DNA from: Stappia sp. 28M-7
GTDB lineage: Bacteria > Pseudomonadota > Alphaproteobacteria > Rhizobiales > Stappiaceae
Assembly (NCBI RefSeq): GCF_014252955.1
Contig: NZ_JACMIA010000001.1
Location: forward strand, 3,742,258 to 3,806,257
Direction: 5' to 3'
Length of the DNA: 64,000 nucleotides
The position numbers were made by a program, and so were the translations under genes. The notes under the pieces were generated by a model. The model saw only the letters and a list, made by a program, of their open reading frames with translations. It did not search any database and was not told the DNA's origin. Of this stretch, positions 36,682 through 44,847 are shown piece by piece (within the stretch, counting starts at the first letter, position 1; every line of letters begins with the position of its first letter).

Positions 36682-37467
36682 TCACACCTGCAGAATGGAA
36701 GAGACGAGAAGCTGGGTGTAGGGCGCCTGCGGATCGTCGAGCACCCGGTCGGTCAGTCCTTCCTCGACCACCCGGCCATCCTTCATCACGATCATCCGGT
36801 GCGACAGCAGCCGGGCGACCGCGAGATCGTGGGTGACGACGATGGCAGCAAGTCCGAGGTCGTTGACGAGACCACGCAGCAGATCGAGCAGACGCGCCTG
36901 CACCGACACGTCGAGCCCACCGGTCGGCTCGTCCATGAACACGAGGCGCGGGCCAGTCACGAGGTTTCGGGCGATCTGCAGCCGCTGGCGCATGCCGCCG
37001 GAAAAGGCGCGCGGCTGATCGTCGATGCGGTCGGCGGCGATCTCCACCCGCGACAGCCAGTGGGTGGCGGTGTCGCGAATGCGGCCGTAGTGGCGCTCGC
37101 CGACGGCCATCAGCCGCTCGCCGACATTGGCGCCGGCCGACACGGTCATGCGCAGCCCGTCCGCCGGGTTCTGGTGCACGAAGCCCCAGTCCGTGCGCAT
37201 CAAGAGGCGCCGTTCGGCCTCGCTCATCCGGTAGAGATCGCGGCTCTCGCCGTCCCGCATGCGGTAGCTGACGCTGCCCGCACTTGGCTCCAGCCGTGTC
37301 GAGATGCAGTTGAGTAGCGTCGTCTTGCCCGAGCCGCTCTCACCGACGATGGCCAGCACCTCGCCCGGGTAGACCTCGAACGAGACATCCCGGCAGCCGA
37401 CCCGCTCACCGTAATAGCGCGACAGTCCCGCAACGCTCAGCAGCGGCGTTTCATCCAGCATCGTCAT
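36682..37467 (-). CDS. phnK: C-P lyase complex ATP-binding protein PhnK
   Basis: 261 residues, ATGA-coupled to phnJ. Opening PLLSVAGLSRYYGERVGCRDVSFEVYPGE, Walker A GESGSGKTT, signature FSGGMRQRLQIARNL, Walker B LVFMDEPTGGLDVS. PhnK binds PhnJ of the core complex and uses ATP for turnover. Length is normal. Confidence 0.96.
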   Translation of the reverse strand: MTMLDETPLLSVAGLSRYYGERVGCRDVSFEVYPGEVLAIVGESGSGKTTLLNCISTRLEPSAGSVSYRMRDGESRDLYRMSEAERRLLMRTDWGFVHQNPADGLRMTVSAGANVGERLMAVGERHYGRIRDTATHWLSRVEIAADRIDDQPRAFSGGMRQRLQIARNLVTGPRLVFMDEPTGGLDVSVQARLLDLLRGLVNDLGLAAIVVTHDLAVARLLSHRMIVMKDGRVVEEGLTDRVLDDPQAPYTQLLVSSILQV

Positions 37468-38393
37468 CGCGCCGTCTCCCCTTCGCCCTTGCCATGGCCC
37501 GAATAGGCCTCGTCCGGCGACATACTGCCGCGATGGCCGGCCGCGCGGCGGTCCTCGCAATGGTCGGTATCCGAGCAAACGAACATCCGCCCGCCGCGGT
37601 CGTCGAGGATCACCTCGTCGAGATAGACGCCCTCCGCGCCGCACAGAGCGCAGGGCTCGTCGAATGTCTGGATCTCGAAGGGATGGTCCTCGAAATCGAG
37701 GCTCACCACCCTTGTGTGCGGCGGAATGGCGTAGATCCGCTTCTCTCGGCCCGCGCCGAACAGCTGCAGCGCCTCGCTCATGTCCATCTTCGGGTTGTCG
37801 AACTTGGGCGTCGGCGAGGGATCCATCACATAGCGACCAGACACCAGCACCGGATAGGCATAGGTGGTCGCGATATGGCCGTGACGGGCGATATCCTCGT
37901 ACAGCTTGACGTGCATCAGGCCGTATTCCTCGAGCGCATGCATCTTGCGCGTCTCGGTCTCGCGCGGTTCCAGGAAGCGCAGCGGCTCGGGGATCGGCAC
38001 CTGGTAGACCAGCACCTGTCCGGCCTGCAGCTTCTCTTCCGGGATGCGGTGGCGCGTCTGGATGATCGTCGCCTCGCGCGTTTTCGTGGTCACCGCGACG
38101 CTGGCCACCTTCTGGAAGAACGCACGGATCGACACCGCATTGGTGGTGTCGTCCGCCCCCTGGTCGATGACCTTCAGGACGTCCTGCGGCCCGAGGATCG
38201 AGGCAGTCACCTGCACGCCGCCGGTGCCCCAGCCATAAGGCATGGGCATCTCGCGACTGGCAAAGGGCACCTGGTATCCGGGAATGGCGATGGCCTTGAG
38301 AATGGCCCGGCGGATCATCCGCTTCGTCTGCTCGTCCAGATAGGCGAAGTTGTAGGTGGCGAGGTCGTCGCCGAGTGCGGTTGCAGCGCTCAT
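37464..38393 (-). CDS. phnJ: Carbon-phosphorus lyase PhnJ (radical SAM)
   Basis: 309 residues. The Fe-S cysteines follow the CX2CX21C pattern exactly: Cys248, Cys251 and Cys273 in PCALCG ... MFVC. Opening YNFAYLDEQTKRMIRRAILKAIAIPGYQVPFASREMPMPYGWG is near-consensus and contains the glycyl-radical region. It splits the C-P bond of the ribosyl phosphonate to release the alkane. An extra C-terminal ~35 residues (HCEDRRAAGHRG...) go beyond the Cys cluster. Overlaps phnI by 4 nt. Confidence 0.97.
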   Translation of the reverse strand: MSAATALGDDLATYNFAYLDEQTKRMIRRAILKAIAIPGYQVPFASREMPMPYGWGTGGVQVTASILGPQDVLKVIDQGADDTTNAVSIRAFFQKVASVAVTTKTREATIIQTRHRIPEEKLQAGQVLVYQVPIPEPLRFLEPRETETRKMHALEEYGLMHVKLYEDIARHGHIATTYAYPVLVSGRYVMDPSPTPKFDNPKMDMSEALQLFGAGREKRIYAIPPHTRVVSLDFEDHPFEIQTFDEPCALCGAEGVYLDEVILDDRGGRMFVCSDTDHCEDRRAAGHRGSMSPDEAYSGHGKGEGETAR

Positions 38394-39508
38394 TCGGCAG
38401 CCTCCTGCGTGTCGCTTTCACGTGTCTGCCGCGCCTCGAACTCGGCCCGCATCCGGCGGACGAGATCCAGCTCCGCCTGGAAGTCGACATAGTGCGGCAG
38501 TTTCAGATGCTCGACGAAGCCCGTCGCCTGGACGTTGTCGGCATGGGAGATGACGAATTCCTCGTCCTGCGCCGGGGCAACGCGGTCCTCGCCCAGCTCG
38601 CCGGCGCGCAGCGACCGGTCGACGAGTGCCATCGCCATCGCCTTGCGCTCCGACTGGCCAAACACCAGGCCATAGCCGCGGGTGAACTGCGGCGGCAGTT
38701 TCGCCGAGCCGGCGAACTGGTTGACCATCTGGCATTCGGTCACGCGGATGCGGCCGAGCGAGACGGCAAAACCGAGCTCGGGCACGTCGATCTCTACCTC
38801 AACCTCGCCGATGCGGATCTCGCCGGCGAAGGGGTGCGTGCGCCCGTAGCCGCGCTGGGTGGAATAGCCGAGAGCCAGCAGAAAGCCCTCATCGCCGCGC
38901 GCAAGAGCCTGAAGGCGCAGATCGCGCGCCATCGGAAACTCCATCGGCTCGCGCGTCAGGTCGCCGGAGGGTTCCTGAGGCATCTCGGCCGGGTCTTCCG
39001 AATAGGCCCGCTCGATCAGGTCTTCCTGCGCCAGAATGTCGGCGACGCGGGTCAGCGGCTCGCCTTCGCTTTCGCGCGCCGGGGCCGGCGCCACCGTCTC
39101 GTCGCCGGCAAGGGCAGGATCGAGCAGGCGATGCGTGTAGTCGAAGGTCGGACCGAGAACCTGTCCCCCGGGCAAATCCTTGTAGGTGGCCGAAACCCGC
39201 CGCTCGGCAACCATCTCGCCGGTCTCGACCGGCAGCGAGGCACCGAAGCGCGGCAGGGTCGTGCGATAGGCGCGCAGCAGGAAGATCGCTTCGATCATGT
39301 CGCCCCGCGCCTGCTTGACGGCCAGCGCGGCAAGCTCAGGCGCGTAGAGGGAGGCTTCCGCCATCACCCGGTCGACGGCCAGCGCCAGCTGCTCGACGAG
39401 CTGTTCGACGGTGATCGAGGGAAGGGACCGGTCGCCGCGGCGACGGTCGGCCAGCATCTTGTGGGCGTTGGCAATGGCCGCCTCGCCGCCCTTGACTGCG
39501 ACATACAT
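38390..39508 (-). CDS. phnI: C-P lyase core protein PhnI
   Basis: 372 residues, starting MYVAVKGGEAAIANAHKML, the standard PhnI opening. Contains QARGDMIEAIFLLRAYRTTLPRFG, the ERAYSEDPAEMPQEP region and GYGLVFGQSERKAMAMALVDRSL, all conserved in the nucleosidase subunit. Adds ribose triphosphate to the phosphonate together with PhnG, H and L. The start shares a base with the phnH stop (TGATG). Confidence 0.96.
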   Translation of the reverse strand: MYVAVKGGEAAIANAHKMLADRRRGDRSLPSITVEQLVEQLALAVDRVMAEASLYAPELAALAVKQARGDMIEAIFLLRAYRTTLPRFGASLPVETGEMVAERRVSATYKDLPGGQVLGPTFDYTHRLLDPALAGDETVAPAPARESEGEPLTRVADILAQEDLIERAYSEDPAEMPQEPSGDLTREPMEFPMARDLRLQALARGDEGFLLALGYSTQRGYGRTHPFAGEIRIGEVEVEIDVPELGFAVSLGRIRVTECQMVNQFAGSAKLPPQFTRGYGLVFGQSERKAMAMALVDRSLRAGELGEDRVAPAQDEEFVISHADNVQATGFVEHLKLPHYVDFQAELDLVRRMRAEFEARQTRESDTQEAAE

Positions 39509-40134
39509 CAGCCCGCCTCCGTCTCGTTGGCATGGGATACGACCGTGCTGCGCGGCAGCGCCATCATGCGCAGCCCCGCGACGAGCACGACATCGACACC
39601 GCGCGGAAAGAGCGCCCGGTTCGCGGCGCGTTGAGCCACGAAATCTTCCGGCAGACCGACCGGCCCCACGATCCGCTGACCGTCGATGCCGGGCCCCTCC
39701 AGCATCAGGCGCACGCCGCCCTCCAGCGCCTCCACCTCGACCACCAGCGTCGTCGAGCGGTCGGGATATTCCTGCGTTCCGACGGCAAAGGCGTCCATTG
39801 CCGGCATGTTCGCGCCCCTTGCGAAGGCGAAAGCGGACCTTTCGGCCCCCAGCACCACCGGCGCACCGCACTGGAAGGACAGCCAGGCCCGCACGCTCTC
39901 GCTGTCGGCCCCTTCGCCGAGCCAGACCGGCGTATCGGGATCGCACATCGCCAGCGCCACTGCCCCGGAGCCCTGCCCCAGCGGCGCGGGCGGCGCGATG
40001 GAGACGGGAAGATCATGAACGGTGCCGGGGCGGGCCATCGCATCCATCAGGGCGCGAAAGACGGCCTGCGCCTCGAAAACCGGACCGTTGAAGCCGCCGG
40101 AGACGGCAACCGTGGAAAGAAGGGCTTCGGACAT
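39508..40134 (-). CDS. phnH: C-P lyase core protein PhnH
   Basis: 208 residues. FEAQAVFRALMDAMARPGTVHDL near residue 20 and the GAPVVLGAERSAFAF, GTQEYPDRSTTLVVEV and GVDVVLVAGLRMMALPRST segments are typical. A structural dimerising subunit of the PhnGHIJ core. The start overlaps the phnG stop. Confidence 0.95.
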   Translation of the reverse strand: MSEALLSTVAVSGGFNGPVFEAQAVFRALMDAMARPGTVHDLPVSIAPPAPLGQGSGAVALAMCDPDTPVWLGEGADSESVRAWLSFQCGAPVVLGAERSAFAFARGANMPAMDAFAVGTQEYPDRSTTLVVEVEALEGGVRLMLEGPGIDGQRIVGPVGLPEDFVAQRAANRALFPRGVDVVLVAGLRMMALPRSTVVSHANETEAG

Positions 40135-40601
40135 CAGTCGTCTCCCCGGACCATTGTGAAGAAGTCGACGCGGGTGGCCGCCGCCTCGCGCTTGACGCGG
40201 GAGATCTCGCCCGCACGGGCCGCTGCCAGCGGCGCCAACACGTGCGCCTCGATGTCGTCGCGGCGCGCGCCGTCGCTCCACATGGCAGCAAGCACCGCAG
40301 AAAGGCGCGCCTTTGCCCTGTCCTGTCCCAGCGCATAGGCGTGGCCGACGGTGCCGCCGGCGAGCCGGACGGTGGCCCGCGTCACCGCCGCCTCTCCAAG
40401 GTTGAAGGGGGCACCGTCGCCGCCGATGCGGCCGCGCACCATGACCAGCCCGATCTCGGGTCCGCGCACCGGCATCGCCTCCGGCAGGTCGCCGAGCGCC
40501 GCCGCGCAGGCCGCGATCTCCACGCCGGGAGAGGCCGCCAGCACGTCCATCAGCCGCTTGAGGCCAGGCCCCGCCTCGCTTTGCGTTTCAGCTTCCGCCA
40601 T
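40134..40601 (-). CDS. phnG: C-P lyase core protein PhnG
   Basis: 155 residues from the ATG at 40601, preceded by GGAG; the longer frame to 40667 lacks a ribosome-binding site. Conserved RGPEIGLVMVRGRIGGDGAPFNLGEAAVTRATVRL and GHAYALGQDRAKARLSAVLAA blocks. First gene of the leftward phnGHIJKL-transferase run, divergent from phnF. Confidence 0.95.
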   Translation of the reverse strand: MAEAETQSEAGPGLKRLMDVLAASPGVEIAACAAALGDLPEAMPVRGPEIGLVMVRGRIGGDGAPFNLGEAAVTRATVRLAGGTVGHAYALGQDRAKARLSAVLAAMWSDGARRDDIEAHVLAPLAAARAGEISRVKREAAATRVDFFTMVRGDD

Positions 40602-40902
40602 CTGCCGCTCCGTTCCTGAATTCGCACTTGCCCGGACGATTGCCAGTCTCCGCAACCGCGGCGGCATGCCCTTAGAGCTCCAGGCTGACTACACCCGCCA
40701 CTCATATTTGTCTAGTATTATAGACAACCGACAGAATGGAGCCTACAAGTTCCGCGTGACGACGGCATGACAGCGCCGGCCCGCCCCCTCGTCCTTGGGC
40801 ATGGGCCTGGGCATGGGCAAGCACATGCCCCGACAGTTGTTGGCTGTCAGCGCCCGGCCTTGCTAGAAGAGCGAGGGCCGAAGCGGCGGCGAAGGGACAT
40901 GC
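40602..40902. other. 301-bp divergent regulatory region between phnG and phnF
   Basis: Holds the promoters of both arms. The clearest element is the operator at 40708-40727, which contains a leftward TATAAT. A second inverted repeat, GACAG-N7-CTGTC at 40832-40848, lies closer to phnF. A GGGCATG/CATGCCC repeat sits at 40809-40830. No clear tandem Pho box was found here, in contrast to the region before phnC. Confidence 0.6.
40708..40727. promoter_or_regulatory. phnF: PhnF-type operator overlapping a TATAAT box
   Basis: Inverted repeat TTGTCTA-N6-TAGACAA. GntR/HutC-family PhnF regulators recognise sites with a TCTAGAC-like core. The spacer and right half contain TATAAT on the leftward strand (40722-40717), so a bound repressor would block the -10 of the phnG promoter. 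No convincing -35 is seen. Confidence 0.7.
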
Positions 40903-41649
40903 ATGAGCGGAATTGAACGGCAGACGGGGGTCGCCCTGTGGCGGCAGATCGCCGACGAAATTCGCGCTGCCATCGGCAATGGCGATCATGACGACACGGG
41001 GCGCCTGCCGACCGAGGCGGTGCTGGCCGCGCGCTTCGACGTCAACCGCCACACGGTACGGCAGGCCCTGGCGGCACTTGCCCGGGAAGGCGTCGTGGAG
41101 ACCGTACAGGGGCGCGGCACCACCATCGTCCCGCGTCGTCGCGTCACCTACCCGATCGGCACCCGCACCCGCTTTTCCGCCGGCCTCGGCGGGCAGGTGG
41201 CTCAGGCCGTTACGCGCCTCGTCGGCGTCTCGCAGGAAAGCGCGACACCGGAACTTGCGGCTCAATTGCGGCTCGCCGAGGGGGCCCCGCTGCTCCGGCT
41301 CGAAACGCTTGGCGAGGCGGACGGGGTCCCCCTGTCCCGCGCCGTCCACTGGTTCGACGCCGAACGCTTCGCCGGACTGCCCGACGCCTATCGCCGCGAA
41401 GGATCGATCACGCGGGCGCTGGCGGCCTGCGGCGTCGCCGATTATGTGCGTCAGTCGACGGAGATTTCGGCAGCCCCGGCCACCGCCTCCGACCGGGCGG
41501 ACCTTGCCCTGCAGCCCGGTGCCGTGGTCCTGCTCACCCGTTCGCTCAACGTCGATGCGCAGGGGCATCCGATCCAGGCCAGCCACAGCCGCTTTGCCGC
41601 AGACCGCGTCAGCCTCTCGGTCGCAACCGAGCCCGGCTCGTCGTCCTGA
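40903..41649 (+). CDS. phnF: PhnF, GntR/HutC family regulator of phosphonate metabolism
   Basis: 248 residues. GntR winged helix ~10-75 (ALWRQIADEIRAAIGNGD, RLPTEAVLAARFDVNRHTVRQALAALAREGVV) and a UTRA domain ~95-240 (PLLRLETLGEADGVPLSRAVHWFD, VVLLTRSLNVDAQGHPIQASHSRFAADRVSL). The PhnF family pattern and divergent placement next to phnG support the name. Ribosome-binding site GAAGGGAC precedes the ATG. Probably represses phn genes through the operator at 40708. Confidence 0.94.
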   Translation: MSGIERQTGVALWRQIADEIRAAIGNGDHDDTGRLPTEAVLAARFDVNRHTVRQALAALAREGVVETVQGRGTTIVPRRRVTYPIGTRTRFSAGLGGQVAQAVTRLVGVSQESATPELAAQLRLAEGAPLLRLETLGEADGVPLSRAVHWFDAERFAGLPDAYRREGSITRALAACGVADYVRQSTEISAAPATASDRADLALQPGAVVLLTRSLNVDAQGHPIQASHSRFAADRVSLSVATEPGSSS

Positions 41650-41669
41650 GCAGAGGAGCGTTGTGCAGC

Positions 41670-42833
41670 CTAGGAAGCGCGCAGGCGGCCAGCCAGCCGC
41701 TCGAGCATCGCAAGACATGCTCCGAGCTGATCGAGCGATACGAACTCGTCCGGCTTGTGGGCCTGCGCGATCGAGCCCGGGCCGCAGACGACGACCGACA
41801 TTCCCAGCTGCTGGAACAGGCCGGCCTCCGTCCCGAAGGAGACGACATCGGCACCGTTGGCGCCCGTCAGTTCGGCGACGATGCGGCGCGCCTCGTTGTC
41901 ATCCACCGGCTCCAGCCCAGCGACCTCACCCACCACTTCGCGGCGGATCGAAGCTTGCGGGTGCACGGCGCGCATGGCCGGCAGCAGCTCGTCGTGGACA
42001 TAGGCATCGATGGCTTCGCACACATAGGCACGGTCGGCCTCGGTGACGGGGCGCATCTCCCAATCGAGGCTGGCCAGCCCGGGAATGACGTTGTGCGCCA
42101 CGCCGCCCACAAGCCGCCCGAGCTGCAGCGTCGTCCAGGGCGGATCGAAGCGGCTGGCCGCAGGCGCCCTCTCCTTCAACTGCTCCTTCAGCTCCATCAG
42201 CCGCATGCCGTAGCGCAGCGCATATTCCACCGCGTTGACGCCGGCATCGGGAGCCGAGCCATGCCCCTCCAGGCCGCGAAAACTCGTGGTGTACTCGCAG
42301 CAGCCCTTGTGCCCCTCGATGATCCGCATTTCCGTCGGCTCGCCGATGACGGCGAGCGCCGGCCGCACGCCCATGCCGGGCAACTCGCTCACCAGTTTGC
42401 GAGCACCCAGGCAGCCGACCTCCTCGTCATAGGTCAGGCAGATATGCACCGGTCGCGACAGCTTCGACGCGGCAAAGAGCGGCGCCGTCGCCAGGACCGC
42501 GGCGATGAAGCCCTTCATGTCGCAGGCACCGCGCCCGTACAGCAGCCCATCCGCCTCGCGCATGCGGAACGGATCGGACGACCAGTCCTGATCCGCCACC
42601 GGCACCACATCGCTATGGCCGGACAGCACGATGCCGCCATCCTCGTTCGGACCGATGGTCGCGAACAGGTTGGCCTTGCTCCCGGTCTCGTCGACCATCA
42701 CCCGGGTCTCGGCGCCTAGGTCTCCCAGCCGGTCCGCGGCCCAGGCTATGAGCTCCAGATTGCCGTCGCTCGAAACGGTGGCGAAGGAGATCAGCTCCCC
42801 GAGCAGGGTCTTGGTGTCGTCGATCAGTGCCAT
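41670..42833 (-). CDS. argE: M20 family deacetylase (ArgE-like), probable N-acetyl-diaminobutyrate deacetylase
   Basis: 387 residues. M20 zinc-peptidase landmarks: LSGHSDVVPV (His and the following Asp), GRGACDMKG (bridging Asp), TYDEEVGCLGA (general base Glu), IGEPTEM, and SFGTEAGLFQQLG near the end. The sequence looks like acetylornithine deacetylase ArgE. However it sits 19 nt behind doeA on the same strand, and ectoine hydrolysis gives N-acetyl-L-2,4-diaminobutyrate, a close homologue of N-acetylornithine. In this context it probably does the DoeB step. Both readings are open. Confidence 0.9.
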   Translation of the reverse strand: MALIDDTKTLLGELISFATVSSDGNLELIAWAADRLGDLGAETRVMVDETGSKANLFATIGPNEDGGIVLSGHSDVVPVADQDWSSDPFRMREADGLLYGRGACDMKGFIAAVLATAPLFAASKLSRPVHICLTYDEEVGCLGARKLVSELPGMGVRPALAVIGEPTEMRIIEGHKGCCEYTTSFRGLEGHGSAPDAGVNAVEYALRYGMRLMELKEQLKERAPAASRFDPPWTTLQLGRLVGGVAHNVIPGLASLDWEMRPVTEADRAYVCEAIDAYVHDELLPAMRAVHPQASIRREVVGEVAGLEPVDDNEARRIVAELTGANGADVVSFGTEAGLFQQLGMSVVVCGPGSIAQAHKPDEFVSLDQLGACLAMLERLAGRLRAS

Positions 42834-42852
42834 ACCGGTCCGTCCTGCCGCC

Positions 42853-44037
42853 TTAATCCTTGACGAAGAGCGCGCGCGGACGGTTGCACAGGCACTCCGC
42901 CGGGCCGTCTTCGCGGATCAGGATGCTCTCGGTGATCTCCAGCCCCCAATTGTCCATCCACAGGCCCGGCATGAAGTGGAAGGTCATGCCTGCTTCCAGC
43001 ACCGTGTCGTCGCCCGGACGCAGCGAGATCGTCCGCTCGCCCCAGTCCGGCGGATAGGACACGCCGATCGGATAGCCGCAGCGCGCGGCACGGTCGATGC
43101 CGGCCCGCTCCAGCGGAGCGCCCAGCGCCTGTGCGATATCGCTGGCCCGGTTGCCGGTGCGCGCGGCCTCAAGACCAGCCTCCAGCCCCTCGACCAGCGC
43201 CTTTTCCGCATCCAGCAGAAATTGCGGCGGCTTGCCGAGATAGACCGTCCGGCAGAACGGCACGTGATAGCGCCGGTAGCAGCCGGCGATCTCGAAGAAC
43301 GTCGCCGTATCGGCGGCGATGTGCCGCCCGTCCCAGGTCAGGTGGGGCGCCGCCGCATCCGATCCGCTCGGCAGCAGCGGAACGATCGAGGGATAATCGC
43401 CCCAGGCGTCCTCCGTGCCGCGGATCGCGTCGGCGTAGATGTCGGCGACCAGATCCGTCTTGCGCATGCCGGGATGGATCCGGTCGAAGATGCCGTCGAT
43501 GATCTTCTCCGAAATCCGCGCGGCCCGGCGCATGAACACAAGTTCCTCGTCGGACTTCACCGCACGCTGCCAGTTCACCAGCGCTGTCGCGTCGACGAAG
43601 GTCGCCTGTGGCAGTTCCTCCTGAAGGGTCAGGAAGGCCTTGGCGGAAAAGTAGTAGTTCTCCAGCTCCACGCCGATCCGGGCCTTGCCGAGCCCGGCCT
43701 CGCGGATCAGCTCCGCCAGCGTCTGCATCGGATGGCGAACGGTCGATTGCACATAGTGGTCGGGATAGAACGCCACCCGCTCATCGGGCATCCACACGGT
43801 GCGCACCGCTCCGTTGGCGTCCTGCCGGCGGCCCCACCAAAGGGGATCGGCGTCATGGAAGACGAGGACGCCCTGATGGACGTAGAATGACCAGCCGTCA
43901 TAGCCGGTCAGCCAGGCCATGTTGGCAGGATCCTCGACGAACAGAACGTCGATGTCCCGCTCGCGCATTTCCTTGCGCACCTTTTCGAGTCGCCTGGAGA
44001 ATTCCGCATCGGAAAACGGAAGTTCGGTGGCCGGCAT
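42853..44037 (-). CDS. doeA: Ectoine hydrolase DoeA (M24 family)
   Basis: 394 residues from the ATG at 44037 with GGGGAG upstream. M24 creatinase/prolidase fold. The N-terminal part DPANMAWLTGYDGWSFYVHQGVL and YPDHYVQSTVRHPM, and the catalytic half with AAAPHLTWDGRHI, FEIAGCYRRYHVPFCRTVYLG, YPIGVSYPPDWGERTISLRPGD and LEITESILI, match ectoine hydrolase (DoeA/EutD). The enzyme opens the ectoine ring to N-acetyl-diaminobutyrate. Divergent from the DoeX-like regulator across 180 bp, where I see no clear operator. Confidence 0.93.
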   Translation of the reverse strand: MPATELPFSDAEFSRRLEKVRKEMRERDIDVLFVEDPANMAWLTGYDGWSFYVHQGVLVFHDADPLWWGRRQDANGAVRTVWMPDERVAFYPDHYVQSTVRHPMQTLAELIREAGLGKARIGVELENYYFSAKAFLTLQEELPQATFVDATALVNWQRAVKSDEELVFMRRAARISEKIIDGIFDRIHPGMRKTDLVADIYADAIRGTEDAWGDYPSIVPLLPSGSDAAAPHLTWDGRHIAADTATFFEIAGCYRRYHVPFCRTVYLGKPPQFLLDAEKALVEGLEAGLEAARTGNRASDIAQALGAPLERAGIDRAARCGYPIGVSYPPDWGERTISLRPGDDTVLEAGMTFHFMPGLWMDNWGLEITESILIREDGPAECLCNRPRALFVKD

Positions 44038-44217
44038 TCCTGTCACTCCCCAACGGCCGGACATTCGCATGGCGATCCGGCAGATCATCGGCGCACTGTG
44101 CACGCTCCCCCTGCCATTTGAAAACCCGTCAGAATGAACCATCGCGGCCGCGTCTTGAACGCCGTGGCATCCTCTGGCAGATGGACTCTCCTGCCCCAAC
44201 CCCGCTATGACCCTTGC

Positions 44218-44703
44218 ATGATCCGCCTCGACGACCGTGACATCGCCATCCTGAAGGTCCTTTCCCGCGAGGGCCGCCTGTCCAAGGCGGAGCTCGCGCG
44301 GCGCATCAATCTCAGCCCGACGCCCTGCTGGGAGCGGCTCAAGCGGCTGGAAAAGGCCGGGGTCATCGAGGGCTATCGGGCCGAGGTCGCCCTGCGCAAG
44401 ACCGCCCCCCACGTCACCGTCTTCGTCACGCTCGAGCTGGAAAACCACAGTTCGGCGGCCTTTCAGGCCTTCGAGCGTGCGGTGGAGACCTATCCGGAGA
44501 TCGTCCAGTGCTGGGCGCTCGGGGGTGGGTTCGACTACCTGCTGCAGGTGGTCACGCGCGATGTCGACAGCTATCAGCGGCTGATCGACCGGCTGCTCGA
44601 CCAGGGGCTCGGGCTGGCCCGCTACTACACCTACATCGTCACCAAACCGGTGAAGACGGGACACGCCCCGCCGCTCGATCTGCTGCTCGGCAAGGCAGAC
44701 TGA
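44218..44703 (+). CDS. doeX: Lrp/AsnC family regulator, DoeX-like
   Basis: 161 residues from the ATG at 44218, which gives the usual MIRLDDRDIAILKVLSREG opening; an upstream ATG at 44134 would add a non-conserved leader. HTH ~20-55 (LSKAELARRINLSPTPCWERLKRLEKAGVI) and a RAM effector domain after it. The HTH closely resembles that of DoeX, which controls ectoine degradation genes and responds to diaminobutyrates. Position between doeA and the dehydrogenase/aminotransferase genes agrees. Confidence 0.9.
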   Translation: MIRLDDRDIAILKVLSREGRLSKAELARRINLSPTPCWERLKRLEKAGVIEGYRAEVALRKTAPHVTVFVTLELENHSSAAFQAFERAVETYPEIVQCWALGGGFDYLLQVVTRDVDSYQRLIDRLLDQGLGLARYYTYIVTKPVKTGHAPPLDLLLGKAD

Positions 44704-44847
44704 TCGGCCTGCCGGCCAGCCGCAAAAAAGACGAATCGTCTCCCTCGCCGGGCCGCTTCAGACGCTTGTTCCTCCGTTTTCGCGCCATGGTGTCCCCGTC
44801 GCGGCGAACAGCGCCGCATCGACCCAGTCACATGCGGGAGACGGAAC

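Noticed and set aside
40809-40830. GGGCATG/CATGCCC hairpin as a terminator
   Set aside because: No T-run follows in either direction and it lies between divergent promoters where no transcript should end.
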